The notes under the pieces: generated by a model
Database searches by the model: none
Told to the model about the DNA's origin: nothing
The model's input: only the letters and a program-made list of their open reading frames with translations
NCBI RefSeq assembly: GCF_002159085.1
Contig: NZ_LZRU01000010.1
Span: forward strand, 1 to 64,000
Length of the DNA stretch: 64,000 nt
Source of the DNA: Thermobacillus sp. ZCTH02-B1
Lineage (GTDB): Bacteria; Bacillota; Bacilli; Paenibacillales; Paenibacillaceae
Direction of reading: 5' to 3'
Translations under genes and position numbers: made by a program
Part shown: one piece after another, positions 8,488 to 17,995 of the stretch
Numbering within the stretch: the first letter of the stretch is position 1
Layout of the letters: each line of letters opens with the position of its first letter

Positions 8488-9273
8488 TTATCCGGAGGCA
8501 CCGTCCCGCTCCGGATCCCCGCCTTTCGCGGACCCGGCCGCCATCCGGCGGCGCTCCTCCTCGATGAAACGCCGCTCCTCCGGCGTAAGGTCCGCGTGCT
8601 CGAGCAGATCCGGGCGGCGCCGGAGCGTGCGGAGCAGCGACTGCCGGCGGCGCCATTCCGCGATCTTCCCGTGATGGCCGGACAGCAGCACCTCCGGCAC
8701 GTCCCAGCCGCGGAACGAAGCCGGACGCGTATATTGCGGATATTCAAGCAGGCCGCTCTGGAACGAATCCGTGATGGCCGATGTCTCGTTGCCGAGCACG
8801 CCGGGCAGGAGCCGCACGACCGCGTCGATGACGACCATCGCGGGCAGCTCGCCGCCGGTCAGCACATAATCGCCGATCGACAGCTCGTCCGTCGCGAGAT
8901 GCTCGCGGATCCGTTCGTCGTAGCCCTCGTAGTGCCCGCAGATGAAGATGAGGCGCGGCTCCTTCGCGAGCTCCTCCGCCTTGCGCTGCGTGAACGTCTC
9001 GCCCTGCGGGCACGTCAGGATGATGCGCGGACGCGGCTCGTCCGGTTTCAGCAGAGCCTCGACCGCGGCGAAGATCGGCTCGGGCTTCAGCACCATGCCG
9101 CTGCCGCCGCCGTAAGGATAATCGTCCACCGTGTTGTGCTTGTTGTTCGCGTAATCGCGGAAATTGACGACGTTCAGCTCGACGATTCCCTTTTCCCGGG
9201 CCTTGCCGATGATGCTCGCCCCGAACACGCCCTCGAACATCTCGGGAAACAGCGTGAGCACGTCGATCCGCAT
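8488..9273 (-). CDS. trmD: tRNA (guanine37-N1)-methyltransferase
   Basis: TrmD methylates G37 of tRNAs using S-adenosylmethionine, which prevents +1 frameshifting. The 261-residue protein opens with [16 protein letters not shown] and carries the trefoil-knot SAM-binding motifs ([43 protein letters not shown]). The start lies 3 bp after the rimM stop codon, so they are coupled. Confidence 0.98.
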   Translation of the reverse strand: MRIDVLTLFPEMFEGVFGASIIGKAREKGIVELNVVNFRDYANNKHNTVDDYPYGGGSGMVLKPEPIFAAVEALLKPDEPRPRIILTCPQGETFTQRKAEELAKEPRLIFICGHYEGYDERIREHLATDELSIGDYVLTGGELPAMVVIDAVVRLLPGVLGNETSAITDSFQSGLLEYPQYTRPASFRGWDVPEVLLSGHHGKIAEWRRRQSLLRTLRRRPDLLEHADLTPEERRFIEEERRRMAAGSAKGGDPERDGASG

Positions 9274-9276
9274 CGG

Positions 9277-9795
9277 TCAGATCAGCCCTTCCATCAGGTG
9301 GATCGTCACCCGCTTCGCCGCCACGTCGACATCCTTCACGACGTCGGAGATGTACGGAACGAGCACCTCGCGCCCCTTCGGACGCCGGACAACCCAGACG
9401 TCGTTCGCGCCCGGCCGCAGGATTTCGGTGATCCGGCCGATCTCCTCGCCCTCTTCCGTCACGACCGTGCAGCCGATGATGTCGTGGAAGTAGTATTCCC
9501 CTTCTCCGAGCGGAACGCGGCGCGAAGCCGGCACCTTGACCGTCCACCCCTTGTACGGAAGCACCTGGTTGATGTTGTCGTATTCCTTCAGCTTGACGAG
9601 GTACATCCCCTTGTGCTCCCGCGCCGATTCCACCTCGACCTCCACCTGGGCGGACGAATCGGGAGCGTGCAGCGTCAGGCGGCTGCCGGGCGCAAACCGC
9701 TCTTCGGGAAAATCGGTCGACGGCAGCACCTTCACCTCGCCCCGGATCCCGTGGGTGTTCACCAGCCTGCCGACCGTAAGCCACTTCACTTCCAC
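9277..9795 (-). CDS. rimM: Ribosome maturation factor RimM
   Basis: RimM binds S19 and assists 30S head maturation. The 172-residue protein has the N-terminal RimM barrel (VGRLVNTHGIRGEVKV) and the C-terminal PRC-barrel (YYFHDIIGCTVVTEEGEEIG, then VRRPKGREVLVPYI). It is translated just before trmD in the conserved rpsP-khpA-rimM-trmD order. Confidence 0.97.
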   Translation of the reverse strand: MEVKWLTVGRLVNTHGIRGEVKVLPSTDFPEERFAPGSRLTLHAPDSSAQVEVEVESAREHKGMYLVKLKEYDNINQVLPYKGWTVKVPASRRVPLGEGEYYFHDIIGCTVVTEEGEEIGRITEILRPGANDVWVVRRPKGREVLVPYISDVVKDVDVAAKRVTIHLMEGLI

Positions 9796-9914
9796 GCTTG
9801 GGGACGCTCCTTTCGCGCGGCCGGCCCGTCCGACGTCCGGCAGGGCGGCGAGGGCCGGGACGTCAGCCCGCCCCGGCCCCCGGCCGATCCGGCGCCCGAC
9901 GGGCCGAACCGGAC

Positions 9915-10145
9915 TTACGATTCGATATCGACGATGACGCGGCGCCTGTCCCTCGCGGCGGCCGACGTGACGACCGTCCGGATGGCTTTCGCGATCCGCC
10001 CCTGCTTGCCGATGACCTTCCCGATGTCGTCGGGATGGACGGACAGCGTGTAGACCGTGCCGCGTTCATCCTCGCGCACCGTCACCCGGACGTCGTCGGG
10101 ATGATCCGTAAGCGACCTTGCGATCACCTGAATCAATTCCTGCAT
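9915..10145 (-). CDS. khpA: KH-domain RNA-binding protein KhpA (YlqC)
   Basis: The 76-residue protein is a single type-II KH domain with the GxxG loop in IGKQGRIAKAIRTVV (about residues 47-61). In Firmicutes KhpA pairs with KhpB and influences cell division and cell length. The preceding AAGGAGG-type site and position between rpsP and rimM are standard. Confidence 0.96.
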   Translation of the reverse strand: MQELIQVIARSLTDHPDDVRVTVREDERGTVYTLSVHPDDIGKVIGKQGRIAKAIRTVVTSAAARDRRRVIVDIES

Positions 10146-10183
10146 GCGTCGGCCTCCTTCCGCAGGTCAGGTCATGCGCGGCC

Positions 10184-10465
10184 TTACTCGGCCTTCTTGC
10201 CCTGCCTCAGTTCATGGAACTTCTTCATGATGCCGGCCCTGCTGAGCAGGCTGCGCGCCGTGTCGGACGGCTGCGCGCCGCGTTGCAGCCACTTCAGCGC
10301 CTTCTCTTCGTCGATGCGCAGCTGAACCGGATTGGTCAGCGGATTGTAATAGCCGAGCTCCTCGATGAAGCGGCCGTCCCGGGGAGAACGCGAATCGGAC
10401 ACGACCACGCGGTAGAACGGCTTCTTGTGCGCACCCATGCGCTTCAGACGAATGCGTACTGCCAT
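10184..10465 (-). CDS. rpsP: 30S ribosomal protein S16
   Basis: S16 is a primary assembly protein of the 30S subunit. The 93-residue sequence is canonical: [39 protein letters not shown], and a basic tail. A GAAGGAGGTGAATTCCGC site precedes the ATG. It lies directly downstream of ffh. Confidence 0.98.
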   Translation of the reverse strand: MAVRIRLKRMGAHKKPFYRVVVSDSRSPRDGRFIEELGYYNPLTNPVQLRIDEEKALKWLQRGAQPSDTARSLLSRAGIMKKFHELRQGKKAE

Positions 10466-10504
10466 GCGGAATTCACCTCCTTCAACAAGCTCACCCGGCT
10501 GCGT

Positions 10505-11893
10505 TCAGCCGAACGGGAAGCGCGGCCCGCGGCCGGGGAGCCCCTTCAGGCCCTTCAGGCCTTTCAATCCCTTCGGGCCCTTGCCGCCTCCCATCATCTG
10601 CGAAAACTGCTTCATCATGCGGCGCATGTCCTCGAACTGCTTGATCAGCCGGTTCACTTCGGCGATCGACGTGCCGCTGCCCGCCGCGATGCGCCGGCGC
10701 CGGCTGTGGTTCAGGATGTCCGGGTTGCGCCGCTCCTCCTTCGTCATCGACTGGATGATCGCCTCGACGCGGGCGAACTGCTTCTCGTCGACCCGGACGT
10801 CCTTCAGCTGCTTCAGCTTGCCCATGCCGGGCAGGAGATCGAGCAGCTGGTCGAGCGGCCCGAGCTTCCGCACCTGCGCCATCTGCTCGAGGAAATCCTC
10901 GAACGTGAACTCGGCCGCGCGCATTTTGCGCTCCATCTCGGCCGCCTTCTCGGCGTCGATCGCCGCCTGCGCCTTCTCGATGAGCGACAGCATGTCCCCC
11001 ATGCCGAGGATGCGGGAAGCCATCCGGTCCGGATGGAACGGCTCGAGCGGCTCGATCTTCTCTCCCGTCCCGACGAACTTGATCGGGCAGCCGGTGACGG
11101 CCTTGACGGAGATCGCCGCGCCGCCGCGCGTGTCGCCGTCGAGCTTCGTCAGCACGACGCCCGTCAGCCCGAGCTGCTCGTGGAAGCTCTGCGCGACGTT
11201 CACCGCTTCCTGCCCGATCATCGCGTCGACGACGAGCAGCACTTCGTCCGGCTTCACCTCTTCGCGGATCTGCCGGAGCTCCTCCATGAGCGCCTCGTCG
11301 ATGTGCAGCCGCCCCGCCGTGTCGATGATCAGGTAGTCGCGGCCCTCATCCTTCGCGCGCTGCAAGGCCTGCCGCGCGATCTCGACCGGGCTGACGCGAT
11401 CGCCGAGCGAGAACACCGGCACGCCGATCTGGCCGCCGAGCACCTCCAGCTGCCGGATCGCCGCCGGACGATAGATGTCGCAGGCCGCGAGCAGCGGCTT
11501 GTGCCCGCCGTTCTTGAGCATCAGCGCGAGCTTCGCGCTGGACGTCGTCTTGCCGGAACCCTGCAGGCCCGCCATCATGACGACGGTCGGGGGCTTCGCG
11601 GCCTTCGCGAGCTTCGCCTGGGTGCCGCCCATCAGCTCGGTCAGTTCCTTGTTGACGATATCGATGATGACCATGCCGGGCGTGAAGCTCTTGACCACTT
11701 CCTGGCCGATCGCCCGCTCCCTGACCCGCGCGATGAAGTCCTTGACCACCTTGAAGTTGACGTCCGCCTCAAGCAGCGCCAGACGGACCTCGCGCATCGC
11801 CTCGTTGACGTCTTCTTCCGTCACCTTGCCCTTGCCGCGCAGCTTCCCGAACACGCTCTGGAGCCGGCTCGTCAATGTTTCGAATGCGGCCAT
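10505..11893 (-). CDS. ffh: Signal recognition particle protein Ffh
   Basis: Ffh binds signal peptides as they leave the ribosome and, with the SRP RNA and FtsY, delivers ribosomes to the membrane. The 462-residue protein has N, G and M domains: P-loop GLQGSGKTTSSAKLA (about 106), DTAGRLHID, TKLDGDTRGG, then the Met-rich M domain (MKQFSQMMGGG) and a Gly/Lys-rich tail with repeated KGL triplets. It follows ylxM by 28 bp and is expressed from the promoter at 12357-12385. Confidence 0.98.
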   Translation of the reverse strand: MAAFETLTSRLQSVFGKLRGKGKVTEEDVNEAMREVRLALLEADVNFKVVKDFIARVRERAIGQEVVKSFTPGMVIIDIVNKELTELMGGTQAKLAKAAKPPTVVMMAGLQGSGKTTSSAKLALMLKNGGHKPLLAACDIYRPAAIRQLEVLGGQIGVPVFSLGDRVSPVEIARQALQRAKDEGRDYLIIDTAGRLHIDEALMEELRQIREEVKPDEVLLVVDAMIGQEAVNVAQSFHEQLGLTGVVLTKLDGDTRGGAAISVKAVTGCPIKFVGTGEKIEPLEPFHPDRMASRILGMGDMLSLIEKAQAAIDAEKAAEMERKMRAAEFTFEDFLEQMAQVRKLGPLDQLLDLLPGMGKLKQLKDVRVDEKQFARVEAIIQSMTKEERRNPDILNHSRRRRIAAGSGTSIAEVNRLIKQFEDMRRMMKQFSQMMGGGKGPKGLKGLKGLKGLPGRGPRFPFG

Positions 11894-11921
11894 CCGCTTT
11901 CGCCCCCCGCCGTATGATTCG

Positions 11922-12284
11922 TCAGTCGTTCTCGACGGCCTGGCGCAGCCGCGCCAGCGCCGACCGGACGGCGGCCGCGTCCGCCGTCTCCGGCAGCTTC
12001 TCCGCGGCGCGCTCCAGCTCCGTGATCAGGGCCGTCAGCCGCTCGTGCCGCGCGAGCAACCCGAGCCGGTCCTCGTAGCTCTCCAGCGTCTCCTCCGCGC
12101 GCCGGATATGCTCGAAGACGGCCTGGCGGCTGATGCCGAACTCCGACGCGATCTCGCCGAGCGAGTAGTCGTCGTGAAAATAATATTTCAGGAACAACCG
12201 CTGCCTGTCGGTCAGCAGCGGCCCGTAGAAATCGAACAGCAGATTGATCCGGTTCGTCTTCTCGAGGGCTTCCGGCTCGCGCAT
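11922..12284 (-). CDS. ylxM: YlxM: helix-turn-helix SRP accessory protein
   Basis: YlxM stimulates the SRP GTPases in streptococci and lies next to ffh in most Firmicutes. The protein (120 residues from the chosen start) has [20 protein letters not shown] and a sigma-70 region-4-like HTH ([21 protein letters not shown]). The open frame could start 13 codons earlier at 12323, but the ATG at 12284 ([13 protein letters not shown]) is closer to family N-termini and has GGAAGGGA upstream. Confidence 0.94.
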   Translation of the reverse strand: MREPEALEKTNRINLLFDFYGPLLTDRQRLFLKYYFHDDYSLGEIASEFGISRQAVFEHIRRAEETLESYEDRLGLLARHERLTALITELERAAEKLPETADAAAVRSALARLRQAVEND

Positions 12285-12356
12285 CCTTCCGTCCCTTCCG
12301 GCCGGATTCACCCCGCCCGTCAAGGCGATGATCTTGACACCCCGGCCAGCTTCTCT

Positions 12357-12385
12357 ATCATACCCTAAGGCATTCGCCGTGTCAA
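12357..12385 (-). promoter_or_regulatory. SigmaA promoter for ylxM-ffh-rpsP
   Basis: On the minus strand a perfect TTGACA (12380-12385) and TATGAT (12357-12362) are separated by 17 bp. They lie 70-100 bp before ylxM, with no competing gene start. Confidence 0.75.
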
Positions 12386-12455
12386 GTCGATCACCTTGTC
12401 AGACCTGCGCCCATCGGAATCCTGTCCGCTCCGTTCCGCCCGCTCCGTCCCGCGC

Positions 12456-12483
12456 GGCGAACCGGATCTTAAGCCGGTTCGCC
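12456..12483 (-). terminator. Terminator-like hairpin after ftsY
   Basis: A perfect 10-bp stem (GGCGAACCGG / CCGGTTCGCC) with an 8-base loop lies 50-75 bp after the ftsY stop codon and before the next promoter. There is no clear T-run, so termination could be weak. Confidence 0.45.
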
Positions 12484-12531
12484 CTGCGCGCGGGCCCCGG
12501 CCGGCATGCAGGCGCGCCGCGCCGCAGCCGC

Positions 12532-13530
12532 TCACTCCGCGCCGCCGGCTTCGACCTCCTTCTCGATCGCGCCGGCGAACAGTGCGTGGACGAACTGCTC
12601 CGCGTCGAACTCCTGCAGGTCGTCCATCTTCTCGCCGAGGCCGACGAGCTTCACCGGCAGCTGCAGCTCGTGGCGGATCGCGATGACGATGCCGCCCTTC
12701 GCCGTGCTGTCCAGCTTCGTGAGCACAATGCCCGTGACGCCGCTCTTCTCGCCGAACAGCTTTGCCTGGCTGAGCGCGTTCTGCCCCGTCGTCGCGTCGA
12801 GCACGAGCAGCACTTCATGCGGCGCGCCCGGCATCTCCCGCTGGATGACGCGGTAGATTTTGTTCAGCTCCTCCATCAGATTCGTCTTGTTCTGCAGCCG
12901 GCCCGCCGTGTCGCAGAGCAGCACGTCGACGCCCCGCTGCTTCGCGGCCCGGATCGCGTCGTACATGACGGCGGCGGGATCCGCGCCGGGCTGCTGCTTC
13001 ACCACGTCGACGCCGACGCGCCGCCCCCATTCCTCGAGCTGCTCGATCGCCCCGGCGCGGAACGTGTCGCCCGCCGCGAGCAGAACCGATTTCCCCTCGC
13101 GCTTGAAGCGGTGCGCCAGCTTGCCGATCGTCGTCGTCTTGCCGACGCCGTTCACGCCGACGAACAGGTAGACCGTCGTGCCCGACTCGGCCATCCGCAG
13201 CCCCTCGTCCGCGCCATCCTTGAGCAGCGCGACCAGCTTCTCGGACAGGATCGGCTGCAGTTCGGCCGCGTCCTCGATCCTCCGCCGGCGCACTTCCTCG
13301 CGCAGCTCGTCGATCAGCCGCATGACCGTCGTCACGCCGACATCCGCGGCGATCAGAATCTCCTCCAGCTCCTCGTAGAACGCCTCGTCGATCTTCTTGC
13401 GCCGGAGCACGAGCTCCTCCACCTTGCCCGCAATCGCGGCAGCGGTCTTGCCGAGCCCTTCGCGGAACTTGTTCGTCACCGCTTCGGCCTTCGCCGAGAT
13501 GCTCTCGCGCAACTTTCTGAAAAAGCTCAC
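12532..13530 (-). CDS. ftsY: Signal recognition particle receptor FtsY
   Basis: FtsY is the membrane-associated SRP receptor GTPase. The 332-residue protein has a short amphipathic N-terminus (MSFFRKLRESISAKAEAV), an NG domain with GVNGVGKTTTIGKLA, DTAGRLQNKTNLMEEL, TKLDSTAKGG, and GLGEKMDDLQEFD. There is no long acidic A domain, as usual in Gram-positives. It follows smc in the conserved rnc-smc-ftsY order. Confidence 0.98.
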   Translation of the reverse strand: MSFFRKLRESISAKAEAVTNKFREGLGKTAAAIAGKVEELVLRRKKIDEAFYEELEEILIAADVGVTTVMRLIDELREEVRRRRIEDAAELQPILSEKLVALLKDGADEGLRMAESGTTVYLFVGVNGVGKTTTIGKLAHRFKREGKSVLLAAGDTFRAGAIEQLEEWGRRVGVDVVKQQPGADPAAVMYDAIRAAKQRGVDVLLCDTAGRLQNKTNLMEELNKIYRVIQREMPGAPHEVLLVLDATTGQNALSQAKLFGEKSGVTGIVLTKLDSTAKGGIVIAIRHELQLPVKLVGLGEKMDDLQEFDAEQFVHALFAGAIEKEVEAGGAE

Positions 13531-13613
13531 CGTTCAACCACCTTTCTTGATCCATAAAGAAGCGGGCCGGACCGGAAAACCGACCGAAAGCCCGCACCTT
13601 CGAACGAACCGAA

Positions 13614-16600
13614 TCAGACCGTCACCGGCTCGCCGTCCTCGAGCCGCACCGAGACGAGCTTCGAGACGCCGTCCTGCTCCATCGTCACGCCGTAGAGGAC
13701 GTCCGCCTCCTCCATCGTGCCCTTGCGGTGCGTGACGACGATGAACTGCGTCTGCTCGGAGAACTCGCGCAGGTACTGCGCGAACCGCGTCACGTTCGCC
13801 TCGTCCAGCGCCGCCTCGACCTCGTCGAGCACGCAGAACGGCACCGGCTTCACGCGCAGGATCGCGAACAGCAGCGCCATCGCGGTCAGCGCCCGCTCGC
13901 CGCCCGAGAGGAGCTGCAGGTTCTGCAGCTTCTTGCCCGGCGGCTGGGCGACGATGTCGATGCCCGTCTCCAGCGGATGGTCCGGATCGACCAGGACGAG
14001 ATCCGCGCGGCCTCCGCCGAACAGCCGGCTGAACACGATGCCGAACTGGCCGCGGATCGCCTCGAACGTCGTGCGGAAGCGCCGGCCCATCTCCTCGTCC
14101 ATCTCGCGGATGACCTGATAGAGCGCCGCCTTCGCCTCGACGAGATCGTCCTTCTGCGAGCTGAGAAAATCGTACCGCTCCTTCACCCGCTCGTATTCCT
14201 CGATGGCGCCGAGGTTGACCTCACCGAGCAGCGCGATCTGCCGCTTCAGCTCCCGCACCTCCTGCTGCGCGGCGGCCGGGTCCTCCGGCACCGGATACCG
14301 CTCCTTCGCGAGCTCGAACCCGATTTCGTATTCCTCGCCCAGCGTGCGCAGCAGGTTGTCCAGCTCGACGTCGAGCCGGTTCACCGCGATCTCGGTCCGC
14401 CGCAGTTCTTCCTCCACCTGACGGAGCTGCTCGCGCTGCTCCTTCGTCTCGCTCTCCCCCTCTTCGAGGAGGCGGACCTTGTCGGCCCGCTCGGCGCGTT
14501 TCAGATCGATCGCCTCCGAGCAGCGCTCTTTCTTCAACCGAAGCTCGTTCAGCGTCTCCCGCTGCCGCACCGCTTCCGCTTCGAGCCGCTGCGCTTCTTC
14601 TTCCTGCAGCGCCGCCGTCTCGCGCATCGAGGCCAGATCCTGCTTCGCGCGCGCGATCTCGCCGCGCAGCCGCGCCGACTGCTCGGCGAGCGACTGCATC
14701 TCCTGCTCCGTCTTCGCGACGGTGACCTTCAGTCCGGTCAGCTGTTCCTTGAGCGCTTCCCTTGCCGATTCGCCGGCCCGGCGCCGCTCCTCCGCCTCGC
14801 GGATCGCCTGCTGCAGCCGCGCCTCCTCGGCGGCCATTTCCCGGAGGCGGGCCTCGGCGGCCTCGCGCGCCGCGTCCAGCGCCTCGAGCTCCCTGAGCTG
14901 GCTGCCGCGGTCATCGGTCCTGAGCCGGAGCTGCTCCCGGAGTCGCTGCTCATCCTGCCCGATCTGCTGCAGCGCCGAGCTCAGCCGCTGCTCCTCGATC
15001 CGCTTCGCTTCGGCCTGACCGCGCGCGTCCTCGATGTTCCGGCCGCAGTCGGACAGCTCCCTGCGCAGGTCTTGGAGCTTGCCGCTCAGCACCCCGAGCT
15101 GCTCCTCCGCTTCCCGGATCTCCCGATCCAACTCCTCGATCTGGCGCCGGCGTCCGAGCAGGCTCGCGCCGCGCTTCTGCAGGCTCCCGCCGGTCATCGA
15201 TCCGCCCGCGTTCACGACGTCGCCGTCGAGCGTGACGACGCGGTACCGGTAGCCGCAGCGGGCGGCAATCCGGTTCGCCTGCTCCAGCGTCTCCGCAATC
15301 AGCACGTTGCCGAGCAGGTTCGCGAGAATCTGCGCGTAGCGCCCGTCGCACGCCACGAGCTCCGAGGCGATCCCGACGAAACCGTCGACCGACTGCGCGG
15401 CGAGCCGGTCCGGCTCCGGCACGCTCCGTCCGCGGATCACATCGAGCGGCAGGAACGTCGCGCGGCCGAGCTGACGCTGCTTGAGATAGCCGATCGCCTC
15501 GCGCGCCGTCCGCTCGTCGTCCATGACGATGTGTTGCAACGCGCCGCCGAGCGCCGTCTCCACCGCGATCTCGAGATGCTCCGGCACGCGGATCAGCTCC
15601 GCGACGGCCCCGTGCACGCCGGACAGCGCGCCCCGGCGCGCCGCCTTCAGCACCTCGCGCACGCCCTGCATGAAGCCTTCGAGGCTTTCCTGCATTTCCT
15701 TCAGCGTGTCGCGCCTGGATACGCCGGCGTCCCGCTTCTGTTCCCACCGGCGGATGAGCGCCTGCGTCTCCTCGAGCGAGCGCTGCAGCTCCTGCCGCCG
15801 TTCGGTCTCGGCGATGAGACGCTGCCGGACCGCTTCAAGCGCTTTTGCGTTCTCCTCCAGGCGCGCCGACATTTCCGTCCGCCGGGCGGCGAGCCGCTCG
15901 AGCTCGCCGGCGTCCGCCGCCTCCTCTTCGTCCAGCCGCTTGAGGCGCCGCTCCGCCGCCTCGCGCTGCTGCTCCGCGTAGCGGATCTCGTTGCGCAGCG
16001 AGGCCATCGCGGAGAGCACGTCCAGCAGTTCGCTCTTCAGCCGCTCCTCTTCCTCCGCGTCGGCCGAGGCGCCGGCGCCGGACAGCTTCTCCTCCTCCCG
16101 CGCCAGCTGCCCGCGCTGCTCCTCCAGCGTCTGCCCGAGCGCGGCGGCCTTCGCCCTGAGGTCCGCCTCCTCCTTCGCCAGCTCCGCGATCCGCGCGGAC
16201 TGCGCCGCGATCGTCTCTTCGAGCTGCTTCCGGTTCTGCTCGAGGTTGCGGCGCCGCTCCTTCAGCACCTCGCCCAGGCCTTCGCATTTCTCGTATTCCT
16301 CGCTGATCGCGAGCAGCTCCGCGTGCAGCCGCTCGATCTCGTCCTCGATCCGCCGGAGCGCGAGCCGATCCTGCTCGAGGGTCGCGTCGTGGCGGCTTAC
16401 GACCGCCATCAGCTCGGCCTGTTGCGCTTTCAGTTGCTCGAGTTTCGCGCCGAGCTCTTTCCAGCTGGCGTGCACATGCTCGATCTGATGGACGTAGAGC
16501 GAGATCTCCTTCGACTTCAGCTGCTCGCGGAGCTCCTTGTAACGTTTCGCCTTTTCCGACTGCTCGCGGAGCGGTTCGAGCTGGCCTTCCAGCTCGGCGA

Positions 16601-17183
16601 TCAGGTCGTGGATCCGGACGAGATTCTGCTCCGTGTCCTCGAGCTTCTTCTGCGCCTCGCGCTTGCGGGTCTTGTATTTCACGATGCCCGACGCTTCCTC
16701 GAAAATGCCCCGCCGGTCCTCCGCCCGCGTGCTCAGAATCTCCTCGATGCGCCCCTGCCCGATGATCGAGTAGGCTTCCTTGCCGATGCCGGTGTCCATG
16801 AACAGCTCGGTGATGTCCTTGAGCCGGCACGCCTGCTTGTTGATGAGATATTCGCTCTCGCCGTTCCGGTGCACGCGCCGGGTGACCGTCACCTCGTCGT
16901 AATCGAGCGGCAGCGTGCGGTCCGTGTTGTCGAGCGTAATCGTCACTTCGCTGAAGTTCACGGCCTTCCGGGTGTCGCTGCCGGCGAAGATGACGTCCTG
17001 CATGTTGCCGCCGCGCAAGCTCTTCGCGCTCTGCTCGCCGAGCACCCACCGGATGCCGTCGGAAATGTTGCTCTTCCCGCTGCCGTTCGGCCCGACGACC
17101 GCCGTGATGCCGGGAACGAATTCCAGCTCCGTCCGGTCGGCAAACGATTTGAAACCGATGAGTTCGATCCGTTTCAGGAACAT
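13614..17183 (-). CDS. smc: Chromosome segregation protein SMC
   Basis: SMC forms a ring with ScpA/ScpB that organises and segregates chromosomes. From the ATG at 17183 the protein is 1189 residues, the usual length: head N-part (MFLKRIELIGFKSFADRTE, Walker A GPNGSGKSN near 33), long coiled coil, hinge around 510-680 (DGRYAQILANLLGNVLIAE, GGSMTGGSLQKRGASLLGRR), second coiled coil, and head C-part with the LLSGGERALTAMALLFAIL signature and FCVLDEVEAALDEANV Walker B. The open frame continues 188 codons upstream, overlapping rnc, with no family similarity, so the later start is used. Confidence 0.97.
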   Translation of the reverse strand: MFLKRIELIGFKSFADRTELEFVPGITAVVGPNGSGKSNISDGIRWVLGEQSAKSLRGGNMQDVIFAGSDTRKAVNFSEVTITLDNTDRTLPLDYDEVTVTRRVHRNGESEYLINKQACRLKDITELFMDTGIGKEAYSIIGQGRIEEILSTRAEDRRGIFEEASGIVKYKTRKREAQKKLEDTEQNLVRIHDLIAELEGQLEPLREQSEKAKRYKELREQLKSKEISLYVHQIEHVHASWKELGAKLEQLKAQQAELMAVVSRHDATLEQDRLALRRIEDEIERLHAELLAISEEYEKCEGLGEVLKERRRNLEQNRKQLEETIAAQSARIAELAKEEADLRAKAAALGQTLEEQRGQLAREEEKLSGAGASADAEEEERLKSELLDVLSAMASLRNEIRYAEQQREAAERRLKRLDEEEAADAGELERLAARRTEMSARLEENAKALEAVRQRLIAETERRQELQRSLEETQALIRRWEQKRDAGVSRRDTLKEMQESLEGFMQGVREVLKAARRGALSGVHGAVAELIRVPEHLEIAVETALGGALQHIVMDDERTAREAIGYLKQRQLGRATFLPLDVIRGRSVPEPDRLAAQSVDGFVGIASELVACDGRYAQILANLLGNVLIAETLEQANRIAARCGYRYRVVTLDGDVVNAGGSMTGGSLQKRGASLLGRRRQIEELDREIREAEEQLGVLSGKLQDLRRELSDCGRNIEDARGQAEAKRIEEQRLSSALQQIGQDEQRLREQLRLRTDDRGSQLRELEALDAAREAAEARLREMAAEEARLQQAIREAEERRRAGESAREALKEQLTGLKVTVAKTEQEMQSLAEQSARLRGEIARAKQDLASMRETAALQEEEAQRLEAEAVRQRETLNELRLKKERCSEAIDLKRAERADKVRLLEEGESETKEQREQLRQVEEELRRTEIAVNRLDVELDNLLRTLGEEYEIGFELAKERYPVPEDPAAAQQEVRELKRQIALLGEVNLGAIEEYERVKERYDFLSSQKDDLVEAKAALYQVIREMDEEMGRRFRTTFEAIRGQFGIVFSRLFGGGRADLVLVDPDHPLETGIDIVAQPPGKKLQNLQLLSGGERALTAMALLFAILRVKPVPFCVLDEVEAALDEANVTRFAQYLREFSEQTQFIVVTHRKGTMEEADVLYGVTMEQDGVSKLVSVRLEDGEPVTV

Positions 17184-17239
17184 GCGCGTGCCCCACCTCC
17201 GGCTTCCCTGGTTTCCGCCGCATGCTGGCGTCATGAACC

Positions 17240-17279
17240 GGCGAACGGCTTCGAACTTTCGCGTTCGAAGCCGTTCGCC
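17240..17279 (-). repeat. Perfect 17-bp inverted repeat between rnc and smc
   Basis: GGCGAACGGCTTCGAAC (17240-17256) and its exact complement (17263-17279) flank a 6-base loop. The stem lies 15 bp after the rnc stop and about 60 bp before smc, inside the presumed operon. There is no T-run after it on the minus strand, so it is more likely an mRNA processing or stability element than an efficient terminator. Confidence 0.7.
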
Positions 17280-17293
17280 GCAAGCCTCGTGTG

Positions 17294-17995
17294 TCAGGCG
17301 TCGTCGTTGCCGATCAGGCGGCACGCTTCGGCCGCCGCCTGCTGTTCCGCTTCCTTCTTCGTGCGGCCGACGCCGGTGCCGTACCGGACGCCGCCCACGA
17401 GCACGCCGACGACAAATTCCCGATCGTGCGCCGGCCCGCGTTCCTCGTCGATCACGTACTCGATCGGACCGAGCGCGCGATGCTGCGCCCGTTCCTGAAG
17501 ACGGGACTTGTAGTCCTTCACCGGCAGATAATCGCCGCCGTCGATCAGCGGGAAAATGTGCCGCTTCAGAAAGTCGCGCACCGCTTCCAGTCCGGAATCG
17601 AGATACAGGGCGCCGATGAACGACTCGAACAAATCCGCGAGCAACGCCGGCCGCGTGCGGCCGCCGAGCTGCTCCTCGCCGCGTCCGAGCAGCACGTACC
17701 GCCCGAGATCGAGCGTCTCCGCGAACTTCGCGAACGAAGGCTCGCACACGATCGAGGCGCGCATCCGCGTCAGCTCCCCTTCCGGGCGGCGCGGATGCGT
17801 CAAGTACAGATATTCGGACACGAGGAGCTGCATCACGGCGTCGCCGAGAAACTCGAGCCGTTCGTTGTCCTGCGCGCTGGCGCTTTTGTGCTCGTTTACG
17901 TAGGAAGTATGGGTGAACGCCTGTTTGAGCAGCCCGATCCGCTTGAACCGGATGCCGAGCCGTTCCTGCAGGCTTTCGAATCGGTCAGGCTTCAT
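17294..17995 (-). CDS. rnc: Ribonuclease III
   Basis: RNase III cleaves double-stranded RNA and matures rRNA. The 233-residue protein has the catalytic motif [15 protein letters not shown] (about residues 43-57), a second acidic cluster in [15 protein letters not shown], and a C-terminal dsRNA-binding domain ([12 protein letters not shown] ... [17 protein letters not shown]). It overlaps fabF by 11 bp at its 5' end, suggesting coupled translation. Confidence 0.97.
   Translation of the reverse strand: MKPDRFESLQERLGIRFKRIGLLKQAFTHTSYVNEHKSASAQDNERLEFLGDAVMQLLVSEYLYLTHPRRPEGELTRMRASIVCEPSFAKFAETLDLGRYVLLGRGEEQLGGRTRPALLADLFESFIGALYLDSGLEAVRDFLKRHIFPLIDGGDYLPVKDYKSRLQERAQHRALGPIEYVIDEERGPAHDREFVVGVLVGGVRYGTGVGRTKKEAEQQAAAEACRLIGNDDA

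Noticed and set aside
6952..10053. Rightward open frame of 1033 codons
   Set aside because: It lies exactly antisense to rbgA, lepB, rplS, trmD and rimM, has an Arg/Pro/His-rich composition and no motif; typical GC-rich antisense shadow.
13614..17747. SMC starting 188 codons earlier
   Set aside because: The extension overlaps rnc in another frame and is Arg-rich with no SMC similarity.
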